64,000 nt of DNA from Euclidia mi (Eukaryota > Arthropoda > Insecta > Lepidoptera > Erebidae). The translations under genes and the position numbers were made by a program. The first letter of the stretch is position 1, and each line of letters starts with the position of its first letter. Under the pieces are notes generated by a model. It was not told the origin of the DNA. It did no database searches and worked only from the letters and a program-made list of their open reading frames with translations. Positions 22,560 through 34,089 of this stretch are shown here, piece by piece. The stretch covers positions 54,102,196 to 54,166,195 of the forward strand of contig OX123196.2 of the NCBI GenBank assembly GCA_944739405.2. The letters run 5' to 3'.

Positions 22560-24890
22560 ATTAATCATACTTAATGCACTTTCAATGAAAATTATAAGGA
22601 CTCATTAGGCTTTACAATTAACTAGTACCCGAATATTCGATTAACTTAAACTTACGCAATTAAGCGATTAAATTAATAATTGTGCTTGACTTCTTTTATC
22701 CTTAGGACACTAGATAAAGGCTAATACGGGACCCTACATTGTGCGTGGCTCGATATACATTTGTCCGGATTTTTTAGTAGGTACCTAATATTTTGTCACA
22801 GGTATTTTTCACACAAACATTTAAATCACAGTCATGTAATACCTAATATTTTAATTACCTATTTAGCCCATGTCTAAGCCAAAGGAAAATAAATGAAAAT
22901 CGCTTTGCTCACGGAATGAACTGAAAACGGTTCTGAAAATCGGACCTAAAAAACGGGCCTGAAAACGGATGTGTGCGGCCAGGCTATACATACTTCCACA
23001 AGACTAAAACTGAATCTCGTATTCGTGTAAAACTAAACCAGTAAACAGCTGCACCGATATTCCTTAAAAGTTTCATGCTTGAAATTCATAATTGAATGGA
23101 TTAGAGTCACATCGAAATGAAAAGACTAACGAAAGATTGTTTGCAGCTAAGTCAATTAAGAAAAATCTATTATTATCCACAAGTTAACACAGTCATGTCG
23201 AAAAATTGAATAAATAGAAGGGCCAGAAATACAACAAAGGTATAAAGTAAACAATTTAACTTCTTATTTATATGAATACGTGAGTCTTCTTCAAGCCAAT
23301 GATTTCAGGGTATCTTATGTAAAGAAAAGGTTATACTTATTATATATGACACAAAACGTATCATAAAATATTTAAGGTCAGATAGAATTTCTAAGTCGAG
23401 ATTGATGATGTCTGTCTATAACACATCATAGACACGTTACTAATAGTACCAGTTACTACGAAATACAGTTTACAGTCCACTGCCCATTGATATATATATT
23501 ATCTCAATGCCACTGCCTAACATCTTTTATTTGGAACTGGCTTCGACTATGACGTATAGTGTGTTGTTGTCTGTAATAACGGATTTTACAAAAATAGGTC
23601 CACGTAGCACAGATACTCACCAATGATAAAGGCTGTGTAACAATTTGTTCACACACTCACGACTTTTTGGAGAAGTATGCAGAGATTATAAAAATCCCTC
23701 ATGACATTTCCTCAAGCTTTAAGGATGTCACCAAAGTAATGGGCACTTTCACGATGGAGAGTTAATCTTCTGTATTTATTATTTTATATTAGAGATCAAA
23801 TAGAAAAGCAGTTATATTGTGAGTTTTACTTGAAAGCTAATATTCTGTCAGATCATGTTAGTCTAGTAAACGGACCCAGGCCTCCAATGCGAAATTTTTG
23901 AATGCAACTGGGATAATGCTAGGACTGAAAGAAAAGAAATCCTTCAAGAAATACTAGCACGTGCTAGGATGACTCGCTGTAGATAATAAGTGGCTGCACT
24001 TTCTATTTACAGTGATTCATACTCATTTTTTACTCGATATGAGTTTGAAATTTTACCAAAAAAAAAAGATATTTTAATTAATTTTCCTGGCAACCCTAGA
24101 TTTAGAAAGACACATATCATAGTTAAGCACTAAGTAAGTAAAGCTGTTAAGAAAGTGAAGTCTTAAGTCACTAATGAGATTAAATATAATATGTGTACCT
24201 GACAGATAGCCCTGGCTTACTGCGTAGTTGAGAGGCATTATAACGCGGGGCTGTAGCTAGGCTATTTATACGATCTTAAGAAATTCATATATCCAGCCAA
24301 GCAAGTGTCTTGATTTTATGTTAGTATTCAAACAGATATTAATTCAATCCTATTTCATACAATTTAATCTTGTGAAATTTGATGTGGGGAGTGTGCTCCA
24401 TCTTTGAGTGAACTATCGTTTAACATCAGGCGAGATCAGGGCTAAACATTATTCAGTCGACAGTTAAAAAACTCCACCGAAACTAATAAGAGGTAAACAA
24501 TTTTATGCTAAACTAAACAAGATATTTATTATATAAAATACTAGGGTAAGCCCAGGAACATACAAGCCAAATTTCAGATATTGTGGCTAATAGTTTTGGC
24601 CACATGGTTTTGGCTGTCCATTGTCTGTCAGTCAGTCAGTAAATCAAGAATTTTTACTATATACAGCCATAACTTTAAAGCTTGTATAATCCATATACAA
24701 GTAAAATATGAGTTACTGTGCAAAGCGGACTGTATTTCGCGTAAATGTGGTATGGTTCGTTACAAAACTGTAAATTCCGACAATCCTGCGCGCGCCCTCC
24801 AAAATGTATGTCTTGCCGTTTCTGTCAATTCTGTCAGTGCATCCGCTTGTGCGCCGGCACCCGGGAGACGCGGGGGGGGGGCTAGTGCTG
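22560..24890. other. Mostly featureless; one MITE end
   Basis: Apart from the repeat end at 22920-22992 I see nothing I can name. The rightmost 300 bases may include the 3' noncoding part and LTR of the BEL/Pao element that follows, but no LTR pair could be matched. Confidence 0.4.
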
Positions 24891-24899
24891 TGCGCAGCG

Positions 24900-25215
24900 T
24901 GTCATAGATATTCTGCCGGGCCGCCAGTGAGAGGGCATATCCGGTTAAATGCTCTTCTGATATCCATCAAGACCAGCATAGGCACTAGCCTATGCTGGTC
25001 TTGATGTCGGCCACTCTTGTGACTCCTTCAGGCCCCGGATGGAGCTGTGTTACTCGCCCGAGGAGTCAGCGGGCTGATGGAATGGACTTCTTCCATTTTG
25101 TTCTGATTTTAAGTTGTGAAATGTACTCCTTGTAGAATCGAGTCCAAAAGTGTTGACGCAGGAGCTCCACGCGTTTGTATCTGGGTATAGTTAGTTAGTT
25201 GGTCGTGGGTTTTCC
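24900..25215 (-). pseudogene. pol: BEL/Pao pol C-terminal region
   Basis: Broken minus-strand frames read LLRQHFWTRFYKEYISQLKI, RTKWKK, then VADIKTSIG and IRRAFNRICPL. This is the conserved region after the BEL/Pao integrase (DUF5641-type: W..RFxxEYLxxLQxR.KW..VxTxxG..RRxxxKICPL). It lies about 1.2 kb from the gag of the same orientation at 26416-27444, so protease, RT, RNase H and the integrase core are lost. A perfect 19-base inverted duplication interrupts it between IKTSIG and IRRAF. Confidence 0.82.
24965..25006. other. Perfect 19-base hairpin from an inverted duplication
   Basis: catcaagaccagcataggc, a 4-base loop acta, then its exact complement. One arm is the normal coding sequence of the BEL/Pao C-terminal region; the other is an extra inverted copy. 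Confidence 0.92.
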
Positions 25216-25254
25216 GCACTTAGCCACTTATTTGGGCCATTGTGCGTAAGTGGC

Positions 25255-26415
25255 GACTTGATTGACGCCGACTACTCATACCACCTTAGCTCCTTCCAGA
25301 AAGCCATTAGTTGGCTGATGTCGTTCAAAGCCTCACACATGGTTCTTGGGTTGTTCAGCAGCTTTGCCCGTTGATCGCTCACACTTGTGCAGTGCAGAAT
25401 GACGTGAGCGGGTGTTTCTTCGGTATCCATGCAGCCCCTGCACAGTGAACTGTCCGTAACGCCTTAGTTGAATAGGTGCTTGTTGAGTGGACAGTGGCCG
25501 GTTATTATGCCTGTCAGATGCTTAAGAGTTTTCCTATTAGAATGCAGCAGTTTGTGCAAGAGTCACTTGTTCAAGCAGGGGATAGCATCTTTTGTTTGTC
25601 TGCATTCTTTTATGTCTGCCCACTGTTTTTCGTGTTCAAGTGTGGTTCTCTCGCGTAGCCACGTTTTGAGTTGGCTTGCCGGTATAGGTACGATCGGCTC
25701 AGGTCCCATTATCATTGTGTCCGATCCTTGGCGTGCCAGTTGGTCTGTGGCGTCATTGCCTGCGGAGTTGCTGTGGCCTTTAATCCATTGCAGCGTAACC
25801 CGATTCTTCTCTGCGATCTTTTGCAGCTCTAGGTGGCATTCCATGATGAGGCCGCTGTTAAAGCAGTTGCTGCCGAGAGCTTGTAGTTCAGAGACATTGT
25901 CCGTAATAATGCGTATAGAGAGGTCACTTACGTTCCTAGACGCGATTGCTGTTGCGGCTCTTGTTATCCCAACACATTCGGCTTGGCATATGGTGTTAAG
26001 AGTGCCAAGGGATGTTGAGATGTTGATATTTAAGTCATGGGAGAATACGCTCGCACCTGTCCCATGCTTCGTTTTTGAGCCGTCTGTGTATAATCTGACT
26101 TCGTGTATACCAGAGCTGTCTTTGTGTTTCTCCTGTAATTGGATGCGATATTTTTGTCAAAGACAAAAGTTTTAGGGATGAGATCGCAAGCGGCCTCTAG
26201 CATCAGGATTTCTTTGGTTAAGGTCCCTTTTAGGCGTGCGTGGATATTTCGATCATCCTTTCTCCATAGCCCGAGCTTGTCTAGACGGATTGCTGCAGCG
26301 CCAGGTTCCTGCTGGATCATTAGGTGCAGCGGTCTTAGGTCCAGTAGTATCTCCAAGGCGGCTGTTGGGGTGGTCTTCATGCAGCCTGTTATGGCCAAGC
26401 AGGCTAGGCGTTGAA
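25255..26415 (-). pseudogene. LINE ORF2 C-terminal part with RNase H (R1/I/LOA-like)
   Basis: The minus strand reads ITGCMKTTPTAALEILLDL..PLHLMIQ, the usual region after the RT. An RNase H domain follows with its acidic residues in LYTDGSKTKHGTGA, QAECVGITRA, IITDNVSELQAL and GHSNSAGNDATDQLA. The C-terminal CX2C...H...C motif comes next (LCRGCMDTEETPAHVILHC), with a stop at about 25271 after LRWYE. Several stops and frameshifts break it. The 5' side is truncated inside the BEL gag. About 40-50 bases of 3' noncoding sequence follow before BEL/Pao sequence resumes. Placement among RNase H-bearing LINE clades needs a tree. Confidence 0.82.
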
Positions 26416-27444
26416 GGCTCTGTAGCTTTTATAATTAATGTATCCCAGTATTCTGTTTTTTCGCCTAATTTGGCTAATGCACTGAGGTTTTTCTGAACCG
26501 TGTCAATTAATTGTCTCAAACACACCGAGGATTCTCTCTCAATATTATTTAAGTTGTAAAATTTGATTTCCTATCAGCTGTCGTTTGTTATTATATCTTT
26601 TACACAACAATTTCCACGCTACCTCAAAGTTGTCACCTGTAATTTCTAATGATTTTATAACTAATGATGCACTGCCCGGTAGTGAGGAACGCAAGTAGTG
26701 AAACTTTTGAATGTTATCTAATGTTCTATGGGTAATAAGTTACTGAAATATGTCTCTGTATTCAAGCCAATCCTGATGATCGCCCGAGAAGTGTGGCAAG
26801 TCAATAGTGGGTAGTTTAATCAATGATTTGGTCCCACCTGAATGATCCTTGTCTGACTCTGGATTAGTTGCCAGCTTGTCATTCAACTGAATAAGCCGGG
26901 AAGCCTGTGCCACCAACAGCTGGTAATCATTTTCAAATTGTTCACTTTCTGGGTCTGGTTCATCGGTGAACTCTGAGATGTCAGCGTTCAATTCAATTAG
27001 TGTCTGAACGTCCTGGAAAGTTTTATGTATTGTTTTAAACTCCAAAAGTCTGTTTTTTAATTTAATAACTTGGATATCTGTTAATTTATTATTGGGCAAA
27101 ATGAGGTTAATACATACATACATACATAGACTCACGCCTGTTTCCCTGAAGAGGTAGGCAGAGGCATACTAAACGCCCACTTTTCGCCAGTGTTTTGATC
27201 CCACGTAATAGGTGGCGAGCCTATTGCCGCTTATCGGGATATTTTGTTTGCCAGAGCCTCGTCCGTTGATCGGCAGGTGCACCACTTGCAGGTGAGGTTG
27301 GCTTGGGACCCTAAGTTCTTGGTGGGAACCCTATGCACCCTATGAGGTTAATATATTTTTTAAATAATGTGAGTTTCCTTTTAGCAATGCTACATTGTTT
27401 GATTAATTCTGTATCATCAGGTTTATTACCTTTAGTGGCCATTG
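26416..27444 (-). pseudogene. gag: BEL/Pao gag, N-terminal part
   Basis: Starts at the minus-strand ATG near 27444 (MATKGNKPDDTELIKQCSIA). The SINE at 27113-27341 splits it. It resumes LLEFKTIHKTFQDVQTLIEL and runs into the DUF1759 core LPTIDLPHFSGDHQDWLEYR. A stop follows, and another frame carries LDNIQKFHYLRSSLPGSA and FEVAWKLLCKRYNNKRQLI. The last piece is QLIDTVQKNLSALAKLG..YWDTLII near 26430-26520. All are standard BEL/Pao gag motifs in order. At 26415 the sequence switches to the LINE. Confidence 0.88.
27113..27341 (-). mobile_element. SINE inserted in BEL gag
   Basis: Flanked by a perfect 12-base duplication ATGAGGTTAATA (27101-27112 and 27342-27353). The 3' tail is (tatg)n, seen as catacatacata at the left. 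The body contains gcccacttttcgccagtg and ggtaggcagaggc, shared with the SINEs at 41760-42031 and 34785-35015. Confidence 0.9.
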
Positions 27445-27449
27445 CTTTG

Positions 27450-29270
27450 AATTAAGGACACACAATGTTGCAATATGAGTCTGAAAGGTCTGATTCAGTA
27501 ATTGCTGTTGCAATTTGAAAAAATTGTTAATTTACAAAATACAATTTTTATCACTGCCGGTATAACAAGCGTGGCTAATCTTGTTACGTGAGCGTATTTT
27601 TTTTGAAATATTACCGCCATCTTGTCATAGGAGCATTCATTTTGTTGACTTACGGTAGCCATTTTGCAGTTGCCGAGTAAAAGACTTTCAACTTAATTCC
27701 GTAGGTGTTAAAACTTATTGTTGTATGTATAGTGTTTTACGAGAATAGAGCTCTCACGTGTACGAAGTGACGGTCGTTATATGGAGTGCAATTGTGTTTA
27801 AATAAGTAAGAATTTCATCTGAGTAAAATAATAACATGTGCTTATGTTTCCCGTGACTTATCTGCGTCGGAAATATGGTGAGGTGATGACAGGGAGGGAA
27901 ATCTGAGCGTATTCTTTAAGGAAACAACTTATGAAATGCAAGATCGTGTATTCTTTCGTCGCAACTTTGTTTCTAACTTCGGTGATTATAAAAGTTGAAT
28001 GAATGATGAATTAAATTTTTATGTTCGCTTGGTTAGTCGCAACCTAATTCCCAAGACTGTATCAGGTGTAACAACAGTGGCTAGTGATGTTTTATTGATT
28101 TAATCTGTGACGATGACCAGACAGGTGAAGATCTAAGAGTAAACTATTATACCGTCACCTGCCAGAACAATCGGTTCATGCAGTAAGTTAATAGCTATGC
28201 TACGTAATTACTTATTTGCTTGTTAGTAATAAGTACTAATGCTGGGTACATTGGTTCTAAGTGAAGCACTATTCACGCTTCTAGAATCAGGGATCCAAGT
28301 GAAATAGCCTGCTTATGGAAAATTGGCTTGGCATATAATATATGAGCCTGAAAATATGTCGATTTGATGGAAAATATGCTGTTCAAAAATTTCGTCAGAG
28401 CTTTACTTTCAGAGTAGGTATATATTATTACTAGTACATTTGTATGGAACACATATGCGACCATGCACCGCAATACACAACTGTCCTTGCCTGTGCCTTT
28501 AACTAATAGCAAAGTTACAGCTCTATGTTTAAACAGCAAGCTGTTCGCAGTTGAAAACATTTTGAAGCTCTTAGTAGCCGGTTCACAACCTTTAATTTAC
28601 CTAAATCAAGCATCAAACCTAACAATGACTGTCATCTTATAGCTATGTTAGCTGTTGCTCACGGCTTTACTCGCCCTCGGTATTTACAGTAGCCAAATTT
28701 ACTCTCCAGCCCGTCAACTATCAACGTCATACCATAAACGTACAAATCACATCGATCCGTTGCTGAAGAACTGTTGCTGGACAAGCAAACTCACTTTGGT
28801 AAAATATACATAAGTACGAATGCCTTTGATAGTCATTTATTTGTTTAGATATATGTAAATTATCCTAGTGTTTTAGATATATATACATGTATGTTCTTAA
28901 TAATATTTCTTTAGTCCAATTATTTTTTGGCATTTACAAACCTCAGACCATACATCACTCATCGTAAATACAACATACATATCAAAGAAAACCAACACGT
29001 TTTCACGACGATAACAAACACCACATCGTATCTAATCCTAACATCTAATCCAACCACATTTCTCCATATTTCATCTCTAAGACGTATTTCATCTCTTACC
29101 CACTTAGGGGATTTTTCCGGTGTTGAGTGAAACGCAAACAGTGTCAGACGGATTATTAAACACTGGTAAAAGGTTCCTGTAATCGCCATTTTATAAGTAG
29201 ATTTGCGGTATGCAAGTACCGAGTAAACACAGAAATTTAAAATGCAAGTTTTCTGGGATATGGTTTCAAA
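27450..29270. other. No recognisable gene; possible BEL leader/LTR
   Basis: 27450-27800 should hold the BEL/Pao leader and 5' LTR by position, but its ends could not be paired with sequence left of 24900. The open frames at 28273-28560 (minus) and 28959-29294 (minus) have no family features I recognise. Confidence 0.45.
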
Positions 29271-29279
29271 TATTATTTT

Positions 29280-29600
29280 ATCCCATAAAAACAATACTTG
29301 TCAAAAATACCAAGTCTCGTGACCGTAAAATGTTGTGAGATCCATGTAATACCAAGTCGTTTAATAAAAAATCTTTAATGTTTTAAATAAATATATTGAC
29401 ACGGCCATCGCATGAAAATACAATATATCTTTAAATAAGTAATACAAACATAAATAAGATTGTTTAGTGCGATTGCCAAGACAATATATTTGTTTAAAAC
29501 ATTAAAGATTTTTAATTAACCGACTTGGTATTACATGGATCTCTTAACATTTTACGGTCGCGAGACTTGGTATTTTTGACAAGTATTGTTTTTATGGGAT
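29280..29600. repeat. 320-base foldback (long inverted repeat)
   Basis: Arms of about 133 bases (29280-29412 and 29468-29600) are roughly nine-tenths identical around a 55-base loop. They begin atcccataaaaacaatac and end with its complement. Inner parts share aataccaagtc and aatctttaatgttttaaa. It lies ten bases from the 3' end of the Penelope-like element. No target duplication was found. Confidence 0.88.
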
Positions 29601-29610
29601 CTCATTTCTT

Positions 29611-31890
29611 TTAAGAATATATATCTATACGGGAATTAACGCGAACATGCATTAGGTATTTACATACCTTATTTTTGCTTGACGTTTCGAGACGGTTGCA
29701 CGTCCCGTGGTCGCAAGCTGACTGGTGTAGCGATGTCACGTCTCCGAGTGCGAGGTAGAAGATTCTATTTCTACCCCCGCGTTGTTGATTTTCGAGGTGC
29801 CGGCGCAAAACACACTAACCGTATCTGTATTTTGAACATTCGCCGACTGCGCATTAAAGTAGGGTGTTGTTAACCGGATCACTGGATTCCACGCCGATGA
29901 CAATTTGAAGCCCTCTTCCCGATTGAAATTTTTATGTCTTCTGATTTCGATCGCTTCACGCACAACTCTTGGGTAAATAGTGGCATTCCGTGGAGAGGAC
30001 TTGTGGACGATGAAATTCAATCCAGTGATTGGTGCCCGATTGAAGTAAATGTTCCGCAATCGCCGATTTGTTCGTTTGACGGTTCTTTACAGCTGCGATG
30101 TGCTCCTTTATACGTTCAGCGATGGTCCGCTTCGTTTGCCCTAGGTAAGAGCTTCCGCAGCTGCAGTTGATTTTATAGACACCTGGGGTTTGTAGCGGTA
30201 GAACATCCTTTGGTGTGCCCACCATGTTGTATACTTTGGCCCCTGGTGTAAATACGGTCGGAATGGAGTAGTTTTTTAACTTTGCTCCTATTTTATCCGT
30301 AACACCTCTAATGTAGGGCATGTAGGTAGGTTGTCTATTTACCGCCGGATGTTTATCTCGCTTGATAGGCCGCGTCATTCGACGTTGTATCTGGTATCCG
30401 TTCTTCCTAAGTACCTCCTGAACATGGTCTAGCTCTAGCATCAAATGCTCAGGGTCACAGAGGTCGTGTGCTCTGTTTTTTAGTGACGTCACAACGGATT
30501 GCAGTTGTCGAGGATGGTGGTGCGACGTGGCGTGCAGGTATCTATCTGTGTGTGTAGGCTTCCGGTATACGCAGTGTGTTAAGGACCCATCTGGTCTCAC
30601 AGTCACTTTGACATCCAAGAATGACAACGATCTGTCAGTTTCCATTTCGTAGGTGAATCTCATCTTCGGATGAATGGAGTTAAGGTGTTGCACATATTGA
30701 TCTACTTCCTGCTTACCTCCTTTTACGATACTAAAGATATCGTCCACGTATCTTTTCCAAAGCCGGATGGTCTTAGGTCCGATGCTAAGCGCCTTTTCCT
30801 CAAAGTGTTCCATCCAGATATTAGCCAGTACTGGGGCTACTGGACTCCCCATTGCGACACCATCGATCTGGAGGTAATATTGGCCTTGGAAGAGGAAGTA
30901 GTTGCCATCTAAGCAGTGCTTTAGTAGATCAATATAGTTGTGAGGCATATCGTTGTCACTCAGTCTGTCCCTCACTACGTCCAGACATTCCCTTATTGGA
31001 ACGTTGGTAAAGAGCGACTCAACGTCAAAGCTTACCATTACATCTTCCGGTTCCAATCGGATACTTTGTACGATCTGGACGAAATGACGCGAGTTCTTCA
31101 CGAAAGACGGTGTGATACCGACTAATGGCTGCAATACCGATGCAACGTGCTTCGCAAGGTCGTAAGTAGGCGACGAAATCTGACTTACGATAGGCCGCAA
31201 TGGCACGTTGGGCTTATGTACCTTAGGCAGACCATATAGCCTAGGTGGTTGGTATGGCTTGGGACCATATAACTTGCTGTACTCATCTTCCGTGAACAGG
31301 TCCTGGTGGTCTTGTATCAGTGCTCGTATTCTGCGCGTTACTCTGGCCGTGGGGTTATATGAGACCGGTTTATACACCTTGTTATCACATAACAACTCTC
31401 GTACCTTGTCCGAATAATCAGCCGTATTCATCACTACAGTGACGTTTCCCTTGTCGGCCTTAAGCACTAAACTATCCTGGTTGTCCCGAATCCTTTTCAG
31501 TGCTTGACGCTCTTCCATAGTGATATTACTGGCAGGTATCTTCGACTTCCGTAATATCACCGCGACGTCCTGTCGTAGGGTATCGGCATCACTGGGCGGT
31601 ACTTTATTACGGATAATCGTCTCCTCAACACTGCTGATTATATTTTCGTACGGTATTCGCTTAGGTGTTAATGCGAAGTTTAAACCTTTGGCCAAGATGT
31701 TAATCGTAGATTCATCTAAACTCGCGTTGGATAGATTAATTACGGTGTTACTGGTTTGTACCGATTCCGTAGGTAACGTTTTATTCGCATACCGTCGGTT
31801 TAATAACTTCTCATTTCTTTTTGTAGATACTCTTACTTTTCTCCTTTCTGGTACCTTCTACTTCTTGTACACCAACAACGAATTTTCTTA
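29611..31890 (-). mobile_element. Penelope-like element
   Basis: The minus-strand element has one long coding region (RT plus GIY-YIG endonuclease) and a 3' tail with cgtctcgaaacgtcaagc and gcgttaattcccgta, also seen as a remnant at 22480-22555. No terminal pseudo-LTR duplication was found in the window. The element is recent enough that most of the frame is still open. Confidence 0.88.
29736..31855 (-). pseudogene. Penelope-like RT with GIY-YIG endonuclease
   Basis: Encodes the single polyprotein of a Penelope-like retroelement: RT related to telomerase, plus a GIY-YIG endonuclease. In the 579-residue open frame (ATG at 31695) I see the DKG motif (about 81-83), FDVESLFTNVP (223-233), DGVAMGSPVAPVLANIWM (278-295), the catalytic YVDDIF (316-321), SLSFLDV (356-362), and the GIY-YIG core YKINC..SYLGQTKRTIAERIKEH (about 507-532). 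The frame is open upstream of the ATG to about 31855 (VSTKRNEKLLNRRYANK), so the true start is probably further upstream. After CHYLPK a frameshift moves the C-terminus (YPRVVREAIEIRRH..FNREEGFKLSSAWNPVI) into another frame ending near 29736. Confidence 0.92.
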
Positions 31891-31899
31891 ATTAAAGCT

Positions 31900-32440
31900 C
31901 TAACTGCAAATATAATTTTGTAATCCTATATATTTATATGAGTTTACAAAGTTATATATGCAGTTCATGTATCTCGAAAACTGGACAGAAATTGAAAATA
32001 TTTTATTTTTTCCTTGATTTATATACTAAACACTAAGTGTATTCTAAATTTGAAGCTTCTATGTCTGCCAAAAGTGCCTAAGACTTGATGATCGGTCAGT
32101 GAGTGACGAAATCAAGAATTTTGACTCGTTATAATTCTTAAACTAAGTACTGGTTCAAATTGAATGAAGTTTGAAATACAGCATGTATATACAATGCTTG
32201 CTTGGTTACTTAAAAAATCAGGCTTCTAGTTTTATCCACAACGAAGTTATAGGGGGTCGAAAATGGCCTGAATTGCTTCGAGAAAAGGATGGTACGGCCG
32301 TGCCGCTTTTTAGCTCGACTTGGCGGGGGCACTACCGTGCCCCCAGATAAATTGTCTGAACTGAAATGGATTACAAGCACCATTAAAATATGCCTGATTA
32401 AAACCAGCTAGCAAATTTAGCTGCCTAAGATAGCTCTACA
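31900..32440. other. No recognisable feature
   Basis: AT-rich; one short hairpin (gggggcac..gtgccccc, about 32324-32344). No gene is seen. Confidence 0.5.
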
Positions 32441-32454
32441 AAACCAGGGGTTTT

Positions 32455-32725
32455 ACTCATGTGTCACGAGTAAAAACCCCACACGGTTGGCGTAGTGGTT
32501 TAAGCGGTCGCCTTGCGCATTGCGTCAAGTGTTGTGGATTCGATTCCCACACGAGACAACAGTTTGTGTGATCCATAAAGTGTTGCTTCGAGTCTGGGTG
32601 TTCATTGTGTCCGTTGGTTGCATGTTTGTAAAGTCCCCCGCGATACTGTCTATGTGCATAGATGTACTCTGGATGACCGTAGGCCACGGACAAAAACTTC
32701 CTAAAACTATTCTACATGTAAGTTA
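32455..32725 (+). mobile_element. tRNA-derived SINE
   Basis: Head with ttggcgtagtggtttaagc (A box) and ggattcgattccca (B box). The body contains gtgttgcttcgagtctgggtg, and the end cggacaaaaacttcctaaaa leads to an A-rich stretch. A 12-base inverted repeat (ggggttttactc / gagtaaaaacccc) sits at its left edge. Confidence 0.78.
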
Positions 32726-32729
32726 AATA

Positions 32730-33320
32730 AAAATAGCTTGTATATACACACACATAAACAATACGAGTAAATACAAGGACATCTCTTTCAATTCTCTCCA
32801 ATATTTTTCACCTATCCTGACGTTTCTAAATATATCAGGGATAAACAAACAATTTTATTGTTATCGAATAAGTCTTACTTGCTGCATAACACTATACTCT
32901 TTGTAGATAAACAAGCAGTAAGAGCAACATATTGCCGTCATTTTTTACGTCGAAAATCTATTACGGGCTCCTACCTACCACAGTAATACAAATATAAGTA
33001 GTTGTAGCGCATAGTGAGAATTAATTGTGAGATCTTTGATTTTTATTCTGCCGTTCTATGCGGTTGTAGCCGTTGATCTTTATCACTTTAACTTTTTGGC
33101 CGGCTACATCTCATACACAGTAAATTATGAGTCAGTGTTTACTCAGTTCATGATATGGAGCTTCCTATAACATTTGTTTTACAAAATATAATAAGGAAAC
33201 CTTATTTTAAAAAATAACATGTTCACCAAAATCTACATTTTACAGCACTACTCCGTGACGTGTACGACGGTATAGCTAGGTTATAGGTAGTAAATAAAGT
33301 GTATCTACTTTAAGCATCAA
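32730..33320. other. No recognisable gene; inverted repeat at right end
   Basis: ttttacagcactac (33238-33251) and its complement gtagtgctgtaaaa (33331-33344) flank the left end of the LTR-like block. Nothing else is identifiable. Confidence 0.5.
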
Positions 33321-33326
33321 CCGACA

Positions 33327-34086
33327 TGTTGTAGTGCTGTAAAATTCTATACGTTGTGACGTATGTCCGGTACCTACCGCGTCTACGTCACAGTACTGTC
33401 CATACGCTCGGCCAATCAGAGAAGGCCATCGTCCGCGCTCGCGAAGCCTGACCAAATATGGTCATGCACGGACTCCAACTCTGATGGAGGGCCGGTATAT
33501 AAAGGGGCCAATAGAGAGGCCGCACCTCTACTCTACTACCTACCTACTATAACTAAGCGTACCTACTGACCCTACGTCGTATCTACGTGTATCCTGGTCG
33601 CAGCTACGGGTAAGCTACTTAATTTACTGCGTTAGCGTACTGCCCATCTCTCTACCTGCTAGCTGAGGCCGGCTGACGCCGCCTGCCTGACTCTATTGGT
33701 TGTGGCTTTCCTAATGCTGTTTCCCTTCAGGTTCCAGGTCCACCTTAAGGCTCCGGGCTACTCTACCTAGACCGCTACACTACCCTGCACCGTCCTCGAC
33801 GTCACCTCTGCCGAAGAGTCTGGCCCTGCCCTGCTCATCGCACTCAGACCGCCGGCGCCTGCCAGCTGAACCAACGGCCTGCGAGGATCTGCCCGCTATG
33901 CGCAGCCCTTCGAACAACCTACCCTACACACCACCGGAGGAAACAGCGTGGGAGACTGCAGCCCTTAGTGTTCAGGCCAGTGTCGTGTTGTTGGTCGGTC
34001 ATACTCGTGGCAAGGGAAGTGAGACAAAACTCGGCAATAAACGCACCTAGAACCTCTACTGCGTTTTAATACCAGAAGCCGTTACA
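33327..34086 (+). repeat. Probable solo LTR related to LTR B
   Basis: A 760-base block begins tgttgtag and ends cgttaca, with a TATA box (tatataaagg, about 33494) and AATAAA (about 34037). It shares ordered blocks with LTR B: ccaaatatggtcatg, ggccagtg..cggtcatact, aagtgagacaaa. No internal retrotransposon sequence lies on either side, so it is probably a solo LTR left by recombination. I could not find a matching target duplication. Confidence 0.7.
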
Positions 34087-34089
34087 ACG

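Noticed and set aside
16685..22992. One 6.3 kb element bounded by inverted 'ctggccgcagac' ends
   Set aside because: The interior contains unrelated elements and no transposase. Two separate decayed MITE ends are more likely.
24965..25006. microRNA precursor
   Set aside because: Perfect 19-base stem with a 4-base loop is too short and too tight, and it is explained by an inverted duplication in BEL/Pao coding DNA.
25468..26175. 235-residue plus-strand frame
   Set aside because: Antisense shadow of the LINE RNase H region, which has the real motifs on the minus strand.
28273..28560. 95-residue minus-strand frame as a host gene
   Set aside because: No family features, no splice context and composition like the neighbourhood; treated as chance.
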